Source: Salinicoccus sediminis (lineage in GTDB: Bacteria; Bacillota; Bacilli; Staphylococcales; Salinicoccaceae). From it: a DNA stretch of 64,000 nucleotides. The stretch is taken from positions 643,364-707,363 of the forward strand of contig NZ_LAYZ01000001.1 of the NCBI RefSeq assembly GCF_000986795.1. The letters are read 5' to 3'. Positions 51,806 through 60,917 of the stretch are shown here, piece by piece; positions within the stretch are counted from its first letter, which is position 1; the number at the start of each line of letters is the position of its first letter. The notes beneath the pieces are model-generated. The model saw nothing but the letters and a program-made list of their open reading frames with translations, was not told where the DNA came from and did not search any database. The translations under genes and the position numbers were made by a program.

Positions 51806-52456
51806 TTACCTTTTTCCATTCCATTCTGCGTAAAATTGTTCCAGATAGTTTTCCATGAACACATGCCTGTCGTCCGCGATGCTTCTGGCGGTATTTGTGT
51901 TCATCAGACCCCTCAGTTTCAGCAGCTTTTCATAAAAATGGTTGACCATGGTGTTATCCTCATTTTTATACGCTTCAAACGTCATATTTTCACGGGCGCC
52001 CGTTTCGGGGTCGTACATTTCATGACCTTTGCTCCCGCCGTATATGAATGTCCGTGCAATGCCGACAGCCCCCAATGCATCCAGCCTGTCAGCATCCTGC
52101 ACTATTTCATCCTCCAGACTTTCCGGCCTTACAGGGTTATTCCCTCCTTTGAAAGACACCGCACGCATAGCATGGATGATGCGTCCTGTCGTTTTTTCAT
52201 CCACACCATTTTCCCTGAGGAATACTTTCACTTTATCGATCTGTCCATTCTCATCATCCGTCAATTTATAATCGATAAAGTCATGGAACAGCGCAGCCAT
52301 CTGAACGACGAATAGATCGCCTCCTTCTTCAGATTGAATATGTAACGCATTATTATAGACCCGGATGACATGCCAGTAGTCGTGCCCGGTACGGTCATCC
52401 TTATGATACTTCCTTAAAATTTCATGCGCTTCTGATATGATTTTGTTTTCATCCAT
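51806..52456 (-). CDS. HD-domain phosphohydrolase
   Basis: Metal-dependent phosphohydrolase of 216 residues, YedJ-like. HD motif: DYWHVIRVYNNALHI, ALFHDFIDYKL (metal His-Asp), and QDADRLDALGAVGIARTF with a further Asp. ATG 52456 has GGAG 8 bases upstream; the ATG at 52462 is only 2 bases from it. Substrate unknown; a nucleotide is likely. Confidence 0.85.
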   Translation of the reverse strand: MDENKIISEAHEILRKYHKDDRTGHDYWHVIRVYNNALHIQSEEGGDLFVVQMAALFHDFIDYKLTDDENGQIDKVKVFLRENGVDEKTTGRIIHAMRAVSFKGGNNPVRPESLEDEIVQDADRLDALGAVGIARTFIYGGSKGHEMYDPETGARENMTFEAYKNEDNTMVNHFYEKLLKLRGLMNTNTARSIADDRHVFMENYLEQFYAEWNGKR

Positions 52457-52564
52457 CACCATTACTCCAGTCCCTGTCCAAATCAGTAAACCTGAATCTT
52501 TCTATCACAGGACATTATAACATGGTTGGCGGATAATGGAAGCTTTCCCGGAGATTACACCGAA

Positions 52565-52591
52565 AAAGGATTGGCCTGCGGCCAATCCTTT
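52565..52591 (-). terminator. Terminator of the esterase gene
   Basis: AAAGGATTGGCC / GGCCAATCCTTT with TGC loop; minus strand continues TTTTTCGG. Confidence 0.85.
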
Positions 52592-53563
52592 CTATCTGAT
52601 CAATTCTGCAATTTGTACTCTGGAAGCTGTCCCCTCTTTTATCGGATACAAAGGAAAGTTATGATTCATCCTGTTATATTCAAAATAATTATGCCCTATC
52701 CCTTCTTCATTTAAGATATGGGACAATGTTGCCGCATCCGGAAAACATATCTCATGCGTCCCGATGAATATGGAAATTCTCCCCAGATTTTCAAGGTTAC
52801 CGTTGATTGGCGACAGCCGATATGAACCGGGATGTGACCCGCCGGCCCACAACCGCCCAATCTTCCTCAGGTTGTCCACATTCAGCATCGGGTCCCTCTT
52901 TTCATATTTTCTGATGTCCTCATGCCCCAATGATATATCCAGCCAGGGGGAAATCAGTATTATCTCTTCTGGCTGTTGCAGGTCCTCATTACGGAGCATC
53001 TGGGCAAGCCCGAGTGCCATCCCGCCACCTGCAGAATCCCCCATCAGGATAATTTGGCGATAACCTTTACGGATCAGTCCTGAGTAGACTGTCATCAGCC
53101 GGGTATATGCCGCTTTGTAGGAGTACTCGGGAGCTTTGGGATAGATTGGAACAAAAAAATCTGTATCCGTTTCCTGAACCAGTCTGTCGAGAAACCACCA
53201 GTGGAATAATGACGGCTGATTGATATACCCGCCCCCGTGGAGATACAGCACACACTTTTCACCCCCTCCGGCTTCAGGTGACATTTTGTAAACCTTCATG
53301 CCGTCGGTGGAATGGCTGTCAAGGAATGAATCTACAATGATACCGGACGGTATTGTATATTCCCTGCTGTTTTTCCTTGTCATTTTTCTGATGTAATCAT
53401 CATCAATCTTATCCGGCCACATATGCGTAAGAGCAACAGCCGCTTCAGCCAGTCTGCTGCCGACACTTCTTTTTTGTATGTGGACTGTGTGCAGTGAGAA
53501 TATCAGAGAAGCTGCTCCGACTGTAAGTACGCCCCATACACCGGCTTTTGACAAACTGCGCAT
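52592..53563 (-). CDS. Alpha/beta-hydrolase esterase/lipase (HSL type)
   Basis: Serine esterase of 323 residues with an N-terminal hydrophobic stretch (about 8-27) that may anchor it. Oxyanion motif LYLHGGGYINQPS and nucleophile GDSAGGGMAL are those of hormone-sensitive-lipase-like esterases; the catalytic His is likely in MNHNFPLYP. Staphylococcal relatives include acetyl-esterases. AGAGGTGA precedes the ATG. It lies about 6 kb from the condensation-domain acyltransferase pair, which in clostridia is accompanied by an alpha/beta-hydrolase. Confidence 0.85.
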   Translation of the reverse strand: MRSLSKAGVWGVLTVGAASLIFSLHTVHIQKRSVGSRLAEAAVALTHMWPDKIDDDYIRKMTRKNSREYTIPSGIIVDSFLDSHSTDGMKVYKMSPEAGGGEKCVLYLHGGGYINQPSLFHWWFLDRLVQETDTDFFVPIYPKAPEYSYKAAYTRLMTVYSGLIRKGYRQIILMGDSAGGGMALGLAQMLRNEDLQQPEEIILISPWLDISLGHEDIRKYEKRDPMLNVDNLRKIGRLWAGGSHPGSYRLSPINGNLENLGRISIFIGTHEICFPDAATLSHILNEEGIGHNYFEYNRMNHNFPLYPIKEGTASRVQIAELIR

Positions 53564-53611
53564 ACGACTTCACCTCTTACATTTAAATAGCCTGCCGGGG
53601 CAATGATTAAA

Positions 53612-53641
53612 CAAAAAGACCATATCCCTGATGGGATATGG
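53612..53641 (-). terminator. Terminator of the YceI-family gene
   Basis: CCATATCCC / GGGATATGG stem with TGAT loop; minus strand follows with TCTTTTTGTTT. Confidence 0.85.
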
Positions 53642-53660
53642 CCCGGTATTTATATTAACC

Positions 53661-54191
53661 TTACTGTTTTTCAGAGAACTGGAGTTCCAGCTGAACTTTA
53701 ACATCCCTGCTTACAAGCACGCCGCCTGTTTCAAGCTGAGCATTCCATGTCAGGCCGAATTCTTCGCGGTTGATCGTAAATGATGCTTCAAAACCATGAA
53801 CTTCCTGACCACCCATTGGACTGATTCCTTTACCGTTGTAAGTCAGTTCAAATGTTTTTTCTTTCGTTACACCGGCAATCGTAACATCACCCGTCACTTT
53901 GACAGTGTCTCCTGATTTCTCCACCTGGTTTGAAGTGAATGTAATCTGCGGATTGTTTTCAGCGTCGAAGAAATCCCCGGATTTCAAGTGACCGTCACGG
54001 TCAGCATTTCCTGTGTTGATGCTTGCTGTTTCAATTTCTGCTTTTACTGTAGCATCTTCAAATGTTTCGAGGTTATCAGTTTCCACTTCGAAATTGAATT
54101 CTTCAAAACTGCCTTTTACTTTAGAAACCATCATGTGTTTAACCTGGAATTCTACTTCTGAGTGAACTGCATCTGATACATAAATTGTCAT
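53661..54191 (-). CDS. YceI-family polyisoprenoid-binding-like protein
   Basis: Lipocalin-like beta-barrel protein of 176 residues. Blocks: HSEVEFQVKHMMVSKVKGSF, DRDGHLKSGDFFDAENNPQI, and NREEFGLTWN. No signal peptide, so it is probably cytoplasmic, as in staphylococci. Family members bind isoprenoid lipids such as quinones or carotenoid precursors; the ligand here is unknown. GGAGG precedes the ATG. Confidence 0.88.
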   Translation of the reverse strand: MTIYVSDAVHSEVEFQVKHMMVSKVKGSFEEFNFEVETDNLETFEDATVKAEIETASINTGNADRDGHLKSGDFFDAENNPQITFTSNQVEKSGDTVKVTGDVTIAGVTKEKTFELTYNGKGISPMGGQEVHGFEASFTINREEFGLTWNAQLETGGVLVSRDVKVQLELQFSEKQ

Positions 54192-54383
54192 GTTTAATTG
54201 CCTCCTGGGATAACCAATTGAATTATCTCAAATTCGAGATAACCCCATAATACAACACTTACTTACTTTTAGCAACCAATAAACTAAAAATAACTGATTT
54301 AATCTTTACAGTTGCCATTACCCTTAAAGAAACAGAGTATGCATGCCATCTGTAAATTTACTGAAAATTAATATCTTAATCTG

Positions 54384-54415
54384 AAAAAACCCCTCCGACA
54401 TTTGAATCGGAGAGG
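54384..54415 (-). terminator. Terminator of the subtilisin gene
   Basis: Minus strand CCTCTCCGA / TCGGAGGGG stem followed by TTTTTT. Confidence 0.85.
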
Positions 54416-54430
54416 TGTGCATTCAAATCA

Positions 54431-55552
54431 TCAGTTTACCGCTGAATCCACCTGCAGCAGCCCGCTGCCATACCAGTTTGTGTTACTTCCAATGTACTTC
54501 GATGCTGCCTCCATCAGAGACCTTACTTCACCAGCACCTGCAGCAGGATACGCAGCTCTGATGACTGCCCCTGCGCCGGCTACATGCGGTGATGCCATTG
54601 AGGTACCATTGAGGGCGGAGTATCCATTACCAGGTACTGTCGAGTTGATGTTGACACCTGGAGCTGAAATATCAACCGCCGGCCCTGTTGAAGAAAATGA
54701 TGCCCGCTGATCGTTCTCATCTGTTGCCGCTACGGCGAACGCAGAATCATATTGGGCCGGATAACCTACAGTATCCCCTGTACCTGAAGCATTACCCTCG
54801 TTTCCGGCAGCCGCAACCACCAGAATATCATGATTGTAATATGCTGCATCGACTACGTCCTGAATAGCCTGGGAATGTAATGAAGAACCGAGGGACATAT
54901 TGACGACATCCATACCATTCTGTATAGCCCATTCAACGCCACGGGCAACCCCGGAGGAAGAACCGGCTCCATTGCTGTTCAGTACTTTGACTGCATACAG
55001 ATCTGCATCCGGCGCCACGCCTACAACGCCAACATTGTTATCAAGAGCCGCAGCAGTACCGGCTACATGCGTGCCGTGACCGCTTCCGTCATAATATGGA
55101 TCTGCATCCACACCGGACGTGAATACCGAGTAGCCGCCCAAAACATCCAGGTCTTCATGATTTCTGTCAATGCCGGTGTCGATGACTGCAAGTTTTACAC
55201 CATCACCTGTATCCCCGCTCTCGTGAGCGAGCGGTGCCTGGACTTTGTCGATGCCGTAGGGTACATCCTGCTGATAGGCATAGACCGGAATATCTTTTTC
55301 CACATAGCTGACGTTTGGATTCTCCTCCAGTTCAGCCGCTTTTCCCTCAGTGAGGTCCGCTTCGATCATATCCACTGTCTCAAATTCATAGCCCACTTCC
55401 TCAGATGCAATGCCAAAAGATGAATATGTAGTAAAATCAGATGACTCTTCAAATTTTACCAAGTATTTTTCCTTTGTCTCCTGCGCAAATGCTGTAGCTG
55501 ATAAAGAAAAAAATGCCGCAATCACTGTAAGCAACGTAAAGAATTTCTTCAT
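54431..55552 (-). CDS. Secreted subtilisin-like alkaline serine protease
   Basis: Extracellular protease of 373 residues. Signal peptide MKKFFTLLTVIAAFFSLSATAFA, then an I9-type propeptide (about 25-100, with KYLVKFEESSD), then the S8 catalytic domain: AVIDTGID (Asp, near 122), GHGTHVAGT (His, near 160), ALNGTSMASPHVAG (Ser, near 317). The start ATG 55552 has AAGGGGGA upstream; an upstream frame to 55864 would bury the signal peptide and is rejected. PrsA at 24 kb could assist folding. No Cys in the mature enzyme, as usual for subtilisins. Confidence 0.95.
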   Translation of the reverse strand: MKKFFTLLTVIAAFFSLSATAFAQETKEKYLVKFEESSDFTTYSSFGIASEEVGYEFETVDMIEADLTEGKAAELEENPNVSYVEKDIPVYAYQQDVPYGIDKVQAPLAHESGDTGDGVKLAVIDTGIDRNHEDLDVLGGYSVFTSGVDADPYYDGSGHGTHVAGTAAALDNNVGVVGVAPDADLYAVKVLNSNGAGSSSGVARGVEWAIQNGMDVVNMSLGSSLHSQAIQDVVDAAYYNHDILVVAAAGNEGNASGTGDTVGYPAQYDSAFAVAATDENDQRASFSSTGPAVDISAPGVNINSTVPGNGYSALNGTSMASPHVAGAGAVIRAAYPAAGAGEVRSLMEAASKYIGSNTNWYGSGLLQVDSAVN

Positions 55553-55586
55553 AAACCAAGTTTCCCCCTTTGTCTGATCTATCTCC

Positions 55587-55614
55587 ATGATAAACCTGAT
55601 AAATGTGCTATCAA
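55587..55614 (-). promoter_or_regulatory. Promoter of the subtilisin gene
   Basis: Minus strand -35 TTGATA (55609-55614), -10 TATCAT (55587-55592), spacing 16. Confidence 0.5.
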
Positions 55615-55765
55615 TATTCAGGTGTGCAAAAACTTTGTCCGTTTTCACATGGGGGAAACAATTCAACTGTGCAGGCTTCATATTAGGTACCTTGGCTATA
55701 GGTATGTTATCATCATTATAAATCCTAGTATTTATATAGGGTTTATTCGGTAAGGAGTGGTTTAT

Positions 55766-56659
55766 TTGAATAAAATTCCATTGATCGTTTCTACAGATTG
55801 GCTGTACGAAAGGTTGGATGATCCAAACATCAGGATCCTGGATGCCACAACCTTCCTCCGGCATTCAGAAACAGGATACTATGATGTATGGTCCGGCAAG
55901 GTAGCATATGATGAGGCACATATTCCGGGGGCAGTGTTCGCAGATATACTGAATGACCTGTCTGACCCTGAGGCGAAATACTCGCTTACAGTACCTTCCC
56001 GCGAATATTTCACGCATAACATTTCAAAATTGGGGATTGGAGACCCGGACACCTACGCCGTTGTCTATGACCGCGGAGCCGAAGTGGGTAATTCCATTGC
56101 TTCATCCGACTGGGCATCAAGACTCGCCTGGCAGATCCGTTACGAAGGATTTGAAAATGTGGCAATTTTAGAAGGTGGACTCCCAAAATGGCAGTCAGAA
56201 AACAAGCCCGTAACCAATGAAGTAAACACCTATCCCCAAGCTGAATTCACCGGCGAGAGAGATGGTCCTCTCTTTTCCACAAAAGAAGATGTTAAACAGG
56301 CAATTGGTGATGATAATATCGTCATTATCAACAGCCTTGATCCAGAGACGTATAAAGGCAGTAAAAAAACGTATGCGCGTGCCGGACACATCCCGGGCAG
56401 TGTGAACGTATTTTTCGGCAGCCATTCCGACCCGGAAACAAAAGCTCTATTTGATGATGAAGAACTCCGTAAAAATTTTGAAAAGGCAGGCGCACTGGAC
56501 CCGGATAAAAAGGTGATCACATATTGCGGCAGCGGTATCGCAGCAACATGGAACGGCACCATTCTCAATAAGCTTGGTCAGAATAACGTTTCAGTCTATG
56601 ATGGTTCACTGACTGAGTGGACAAACGATCCCACCCTGCCTCTGGAGAAAGAAGAGTAA
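55766..56659 (+). CDS. Thiosulfate/3-mercaptopyruvate sulfurtransferase (double rhodanese)
   Basis: Sulfurtransferase of 297 residues with two rhodanese domains. The N-terminal one (about 1-130, AHIPGAVFADIL) has no active Cys (VYDRGAEVGNS); the C-terminal one carries CGSGIAATWN with the persulfide Cys and AGHIPGSVN. Two-domain layout and CGSG motif fit mercaptopyruvate or thiosulfate transferases. Start is TTG (55766) with AAGGAG 8 bases upstream; the GTG at 55757 overlaps that site. Confidence 0.9.
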   Translation: MNKIPLIVSTDWLYERLDDPNIRILDATTFLRHSETGYYDVWSGKVAYDEAHIPGAVFADILNDLSDPEAKYSLTVPSREYFTHNISKLGIGDPDTYAVVYDRGAEVGNSIASSDWASRLAWQIRYEGFENVAILEGGLPKWQSENKPVTNEVNTYPQAEFTGERDGPLFSTKEDVKQAIGDDNIVIINSLDPETYKGSKKTYARAGHIPGSVNVFFGSHSDPETKALFDDEELRKNFEKAGALDPDKKVITYCGSGIAATWNGTILNKLGQNNVSVYDGSLTEWTNDPTLPLEKEE

Positions 56660-56662
56660 AAG

Positions 56663-56834
56663 GAGCTGGGACAAAACTATTCCCGACATAAATAAGCCGG
56701 ACGTTAGCTTTTCTGGGGCATCGCGTGAGCCTGTAGTCTCACGCAGATGCTATTCCCCTAGAAGTCTAACGCCCGGCTTTTAAAGTATAATCGATTATTT
56801 TTATATATCTTCAAGACTTATGTCCCAGCCTCTT
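56663..56834. repeat. Long imperfect palindrome with staphylococcal GAGGCTGGGACATAA-type ends
   Basis: The left end reads GAGCTGGGACAAAAC and the right end its near complement GACTTATGTCCCAGCCTC. Inside, AAGCCGGACGTTAG pairs with CTAACGCCCGGCTT, and GCGTGAG pairs with CTCACGC around a CCTGTAGT loop. The whole 170 bases can fold into one long branched hairpin. Elements ending in GAGGCTGGGACATAA are widespread between staphylococcal genes, as I recall. It lies between two convergent genes and may end both transcripts or make a structured RNA. Confidence 0.75.
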
Positions 56835-56850
56835 TTCAATCAATTCATTC

Positions 56851-58557
56851 TTATTCTACAAGAAACTTTATGATTTTCCCATTCATGTTATCAAGATTTT
56901 GCCTCCTCATGAACGTATGCCCTTCATTTTCATATGCGGTAAAAGTCACATCCTGTCCATTATTCTTCATACGCTCTGCCATCTGCACCGACTCTGTAAA
57001 AGGCACACGGGAATCGTGATGGCTGTGGAATATCATCAGCGGCGCTTTTACATATTCCGCTCTCATCAGCGGGGATATTTCATCGAACATTTTGTCATGA
57101 ACGCCCAAAAATCCGTATTCCGCCGACCGCAGATCTCTTCTCCAGGAAGGTGTGTCATGCAGAAATGTCGTCAAGTCGGATATGCCTACGATATCCACTG
57201 CCTTTCTCCATAATTCGGGATGGTGTGTAACCAGGAGAAGCGTCATGAATCCCCCGTAACTGCGGCCCATTATCGAAATATTTTCTCTGTTCATATCCCG
57301 CCTGTCAATTAGATGCGTTCTCAAAGCCACAACATCCGCCATCGCGTCCAGTCTCTTTTCACGGTCATCCGCTTTCAGATAGAAGCGTCCATAACCGAGG
57401 CTTCCCCTGATATTCGGCACCGCAACAGTGATCCCTTCCTTATATAATCTATAGTATAATTCATTGAACTCAGGCCTTGCCTGTGACTCAGGCCCGCCGT
57501 GTACATGAATTACAGAACCGTGGCCGTTTTTTGGCTCATATAAAAAGTAAGGCACCTCCAGCCCGTCAAACGAAGTAAAGGACAGCATCCGCCATCTGAT
57601 TTCTTCAATATCCCCATTATTTTGAAGCATGATCTCCTGTTCCTTCCTCTCCATATCCAGCCGACAGATGCAATGCGGCACGTCTGTTGAAGAGAACAGT
57701 AAATATAATTCATCCGAGTCCGGCCACTCCATGGAATGGATGACCCCGTCCGCTCTGAAGTTTACTTTTTGAACTTCATGACTCCCAGGGTCATAATGAT
57801 ACAGAGTGGAACATCCGTTTTCATTCACGGAAATCACAGCTGACTTCCCGTCACCAGATAGTTTAAAGTGTTCCATATCCCATGGGAACGATGTCACCTT
57901 CACGTGGGACCAATCGGTAAGATCCACTTCGTAAAGGTTCAGGTACCCATCATCCCAATCGGCTACCGCGTACGCAGGCCCGTCATCGCTATTCAGTAAA
58001 ATGCTCTTGAAGCGTCCTTTGGGCATCGGTAATTTCGACAGGCTGCCTTCACGCATATTGTATGTATACAGCTCTTTATCGATATTGTCCACGTCAATTG
58101 TCATCAGCAGTGTCTCTTCACCCAGCTGCTTTTTTATGTAGGCGGGTGACTTGAATTCCTCCAGAATAACAAGCCCCTCCTGCCGATTGTAGCTGCACAG
58201 CTCAAATACGGCAGATGAGTGATGATTGCGGGTGAGCATAAATTTTCCTCTCGCTTCATCATAAATTCCGTAATGATGGAAATAATCCGGTTCCTGTATG
58301 AACGGCAGTGCCCCCTCCCCTTCAAGCCTGTGCAACTGGTTCCTCTCATTGCCGTTATGATCAATAGCGAGTACCACTCCGTGCTCTTCAAACCAGTAAT
58401 CCTTTATATTTTCCTCTTCATACGTCACCTGCGAAACCTTACCATCGACAAGGTTCATTTGCCATAATTCCCTCTTGCCGCTTTCATCACTTATATAGAA
58501 TAATGTCTCTCCATTTTCCCCTGACTTCATGTCAGAATACTTTACGTAATAAGCCAT
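56851..58557 (-). CDS. Prolyl-oligopeptidase-family (S9) peptidase
   Basis: Serine peptidase of 568 residues. The N-terminal 320 residues form a propeller-like region with WD-type repeats (TLFYISDESGKRELWQMNL); the C-terminal alpha/beta-hydrolase has IMGRSYGGFMTL (Ser nucleophile), FHSHHDSRVP (Asp) and ENEGHTFMR (His), with HVHGGPE as oxyanion region. Cytoplasmic: no signal peptide. Probably cuts short peptides. ATG 58557 has AAAGGGGAA upstream; upstream ATG 58599 rejected. Confidence 0.9.
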   Translation of the reverse strand: MAYYVKYSDMKSGENGETLFYISDESGKRELWQMNLVDGKVSQVTYEEENIKDYWFEEHGVVLAIDHNGNERNQLHRLEGEGALPFIQEPDYFHHYGIYDEARGKFMLTRNHHSSAVFELCSYNRQEGLVILEEFKSPAYIKKQLGEETLLMTIDVDNIDKELYTYNMREGSLSKLPMPKGRFKSILLNSDDGPAYAVADWDDGYLNLYEVDLTDWSHVKVTSFPWDMEHFKLSGDGKSAVISVNENGCSTLYHYDPGSHEVQKVNFRADGVIHSMEWPDSDELYLLFSSTDVPHCICRLDMERKEQEIMLQNNGDIEEIRWRMLSFTSFDGLEVPYFLYEPKNGHGSVIHVHGGPESQARPEFNELYYRLYKEGITVAVPNIRGSLGYGRFYLKADDREKRLDAMADVVALRTHLIDRRDMNRENISIMGRSYGGFMTLLLVTHHPELWRKAVDIVGISDLTTFLHDTPSWRRDLRSAEYGFLGVHDKMFDEISPLMRAEYVKAPLMIFHSHHDSRVPFTESVQMAERMKNNGQDVTFTAYENEGHTFMRRQNLDNMNGKIIKFLVE

Positions 58558-58691
58558 CAATAATTCCCCTTTCCGCTTTATAATCCCATTATAGTACAAT
58601 GATTGATTATTCTGTTAATTTTATTTTAATCCTTATTCACCAGGGGTATAGTATTGATGACAGCCCAATGCAGAAACCGGGGGGATACATT

Positions 58692-58841
58692 ATGAAAGTG
58701 AAGACGATCAGCGCACTTACTGAGAAGGGGATAGACAAGAAAGTGAATGAGTTTCTGGAGGAGAACAGATACATTGAGGTCATTGATATGAAATTCACCA
58801 GTTTTTCAGGGTATGCAGTATTTATCATCTATAACGAATAA
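58692..58841 (+). CDS. Small Cse60-like peptide
   Basis: Peptide of 49 residues, MKVKTISALTEKGIDKKVNE followed by FLEENRYIEVIDMKF and a strand FSGYAVFIIYNE. The pattern resembles the Bacillus sporulation-stage peptide Cse60 (Lys/Glu helix then VIDIKY, ending in FxAxIIY). A non-spore-former has no sporulation use for it, so its role here is unknown. Ribosome site GGGGGG 7 bases before the ATG; a longer frame from 58599 is rejected. Confidence 0.65.
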   Translation: MKVKTISALTEKGIDKKVNEFLEENRYIEVIDMKFTSFSGYAVFIIYNE

Positions 58842-58843
58842 AA

Positions 58844-58875
58844 AAATCTCCACCCACGAGACTGGATGGAGATTT
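58844..58875. terminator. Bidirectional terminator after the Cse60-like gene
   Basis: AAATCTCCA / TGGAGATTT with a 14-base loop; A-run to the left serves the minus strand. Confidence 0.75.
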
Positions 58876-58879
58876 ACGG

Positions 58880-59548
58880 TTATATATGGAATCTTCTGCC
58901 CAGCTGTGTGAGAAGTGCCTGCTGGGCAAACAGCATCATGATTATTATGACCGATACTGCATATGCCGCGGCAACTGCGCTCGGCCATATGACAGTGGTG
59001 ATTCCCGCTGCGAATAGAGCCGCAGGAAGAAAACCGAGGATGAGCATCATGATCATGAAGCTGAAGTAGCTGCTCCATTTGATGCGTCTGAAGAAAACGA
59101 TCGACGTTATCATGACCATCCCTGAAATGATCAGGAATGGAACGACATAATTCACGGACCATGAGAGAAACTCTGCCCCCGACTGTGAATCTATCATCAG
59201 GAGCAGGATTGTCAGACTCATCACCTGCATGACAATCTTACTGCCGAGATGCGACTTTGATAAAATCGTATGATTGAAGGAAACGAGCATATACATCACT
59301 GCTCCCGCCACATGGAAAATCCATAAAAATTGCGGCATGATGACAATATTGATCAGCAGACAGATTAAAATGACTGTGATGCCTGCAAGCATAGTCATTT
59401 TTGGCGTCCGTCTCCTGGAAAATTTCCTGTCCATATATGACGGATATTTTTTTTCTTCAGTTCCGTCACTTAAACCTTCCATGCTTCCAAGGCATAAAGG
59501 ACATGCAGCATGACTCGTCCAGATCCTGCATTCTTCACATTGTTTCAT
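58880..59548 (-). CDS. DUF6320-like zinc-ribbon membrane protein
   Basis: Membrane protein of 222 residues. An N-terminal zinc-ribbon motif CEECRIWTSHAACPLC (Cys at about 3, 6, 15 and 18) is followed by seven or so hydrophobic segments, e.g. MLAGITVILICLLINIVI and YVVPFLIISGMVMITSIVFF. This is the layout of DUF6320 proteins, which often sit next to condensation-domain acyltransferases. The gene overlaps the end of that acyltransferase gene by 14 bases, so the two are translationally coupled. ATG 59548 fits GGGGGA better than the ATG at 59551. Role unknown. Confidence 0.7.
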   Translation of the reverse strand: MKQCEECRIWTSHAACPLCLGSMEGLSDGTEEKKYPSYMDRKFSRRRTPKMTMLAGITVILICLLINIVIMPQFLWIFHVAGAVMYMLVSFNHTILSKSHLGSKIVMQVMSLTILLLMIDSQSGAEFLSWSVNYVVPFLIISGMVMITSIVFFRRIKWSSYFSFMIMMLILGFLPAALFAAGITTVIWPSAVAAAYAVSVIIIMMLFAQQALLTQLGRRFHI

Positions 59549-60821
59549 CATGTTTCCCCCACTCGTTTGAATAGACTTCTATGTCTACATCAACATGCTT
59601 CATCAGTTCATTAAAAAAATTTCTGACAATATCCGTTTCAGAGATGGAAAGTGAAAACGTCACCGTCATCCTGTTGTTTGCCGTAGCAATTCCACATCCG
59701 ACCGGACTTTTTACTGTTGTATAAAAAGCCAGTTCCACCCGTTCTATATGCCTGCTCATGGATGACGGCAGCGACACGTTTCCCATATTGGTCATTGTCA
59801 GTGCCTTTGTCCTCTCGCCGATATAATTAAATCCGTAGCGCATCGCCGGATATTTCAGAAATACCGGGATTGTCCGTGTCATGAAGCTGTTTTGGAGATA
59901 GACATGCTGGTTGATGCCCTTCTGAAGTGATGATCTTCCCGTGCGTTTCACCAATTCCTCATTTACATTTTTTAAAATATCTTCAAAGGAAGTCGTTTTA
60001 TCCATAGTTGCTCCGATATTCGCAACTGAGAAGAAGTTCCGTAATGTTTTCGACGGAAACTGTCTTCTCAGGTTTACCGGAACCGCAATTGTAACTTTCT
60101 TCGGTCTGCTGGACTTCAACAACGCTTCTTTACCTATAACCTGAATCATAATGGCTGTGAGGAATCCTGTCAACGTTGTCCCCAGACTTTTTGCATATTT
60201 GTTCACAGCGGCCGCATCCATTATACCATGAATCATGTTCATTCCTTCAGTTCTAAGGGGAGTGCCTGTTATCTGGTAAGACGGTTTATCCTCTTTCCTG
60301 AACACATTCCTGTCTACATTGTCAGCATAATGACTGAAACTGTCTTCAGTCTCCAGTGAATCCGGCTCATCCTCAGGCAGCAGGATGAGGCCATCATCGC
60401 TGACATCCCTTTTCCGGTACTGCAAATATTGATACACGAGAGTTTTCAAAAATTCAGTTGCCCCTGTACCGTCGGTCAGCGAATGGAATACCTCCACTGA
60501 AATTTTCCGACCAAAATACAGGACCCGCAACAGGTATCCTCTGCTCTCCGCCGGTTTGATGGGTGCGCATGGATAGTCCTTCTCCTTTTGAACGCGAAGT
60601 ACCTCATCATTCTTCTCCATATAATCCCAGAACAGACCCTTCCGGACTCTTACGGTCAGAGTTGGAAACCGCGGACTGATGACATCCAGTGCCTCCTGAA
60701 GTATTTCAGGATCCACTTTATCTCTCATCAGCATGGACACACGGAATACATAGGAATTATCCGTATTCGATACAGCGTGGAATATCTTACCCGTATTGTC
60801 TATCCTGTACCAGCTGTCCAT
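59535..60821 (-). CDS. Condensation-domain / alcohol-acetyltransferase-like protein
   Basis: Protein of 428 residues with a chloramphenicol-acetyltransferase/condensation-domain fold. The active-site motif is HSLTDGTG (HHxxxDG type with the first His replaced by a Phe: VEVFHSLTDG) at about 127. Other markers: RVSMLMRDKVDPEILQEALD at the start, KKVTIAVPVNLRRQFPSKTL, and a DFGxxxG-like LTMTNMGNVSLP. Family members move acyl groups onto alcohols or amines and some act in lipid or peptide synthesis. ATG 60821 has GGGGGA upstream; an upstream ATG at 60899 is rejected. The second gene of the operon is membrane-bound, so the product may be a lipid. Confidence 0.75.
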   Translation of the reverse strand: MDSWYRIDNTGKIFHAVSNTDNSYVFRVSMLMRDKVDPEILQEALDVISPRFPTLTVRVRKGLFWDYMEKNDEVLRVQKEKDYPCAPIKPAESRGYLLRVLYFGRKISVEVFHSLTDGTGATEFLKTLVYQYLQYRKRDVSDDGLILLPEDEPDSLETEDSFSHYADNVDRNVFRKEDKPSYQITGTPLRTEGMNMIHGIMDAAAVNKYAKSLGTTLTGFLTAIMIQVIGKEALLKSSRPKKVTIAVPVNLRRQFPSKTLRNFFSVANIGATMDKTTSFEDILKNVNEELVKRTGRSSLQKGINQHVYLQNSFMTRTIPVFLKYPAMRYGFNYIGERTKALTMTNMGNVSLPSSMSRHIERVELAFYTTVKSPVGCGIATANNRMTVTFSLSISETDIVRNFFNELMKHVDVDIEVYSNEWGKHDETM

Positions 60822-60896
60822 ACAATTCCCCCTTCCTGTTTCTGTACATATACCATTATACATACTCCAGGTCTGCATTCCTAAAATAGTAAAAAA

Positions 60897-60917
60897 CACT
60901 CATGCATTGCATGAGTG
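60897..60917 (-). terminator. Hairpin with T-run upstream of the acyltransferase gene
   Basis: CACTCATGC / GCATGAGTG; on the minus strand it is followed by TTTTTT. It would end a short transcript from 60930-61010, where a tiny frame with a good ribosome site but no normal start is seen. Nothing else is recognisable in 60930-61060. Confidence 0.65.

Noticed and set aside
55553..55864. A 477-residue subtilisin starting at 55864
   Set aside because: The extra 104 residues precede a clear ribosome site and signal peptide and overlap the opposite promoter region.
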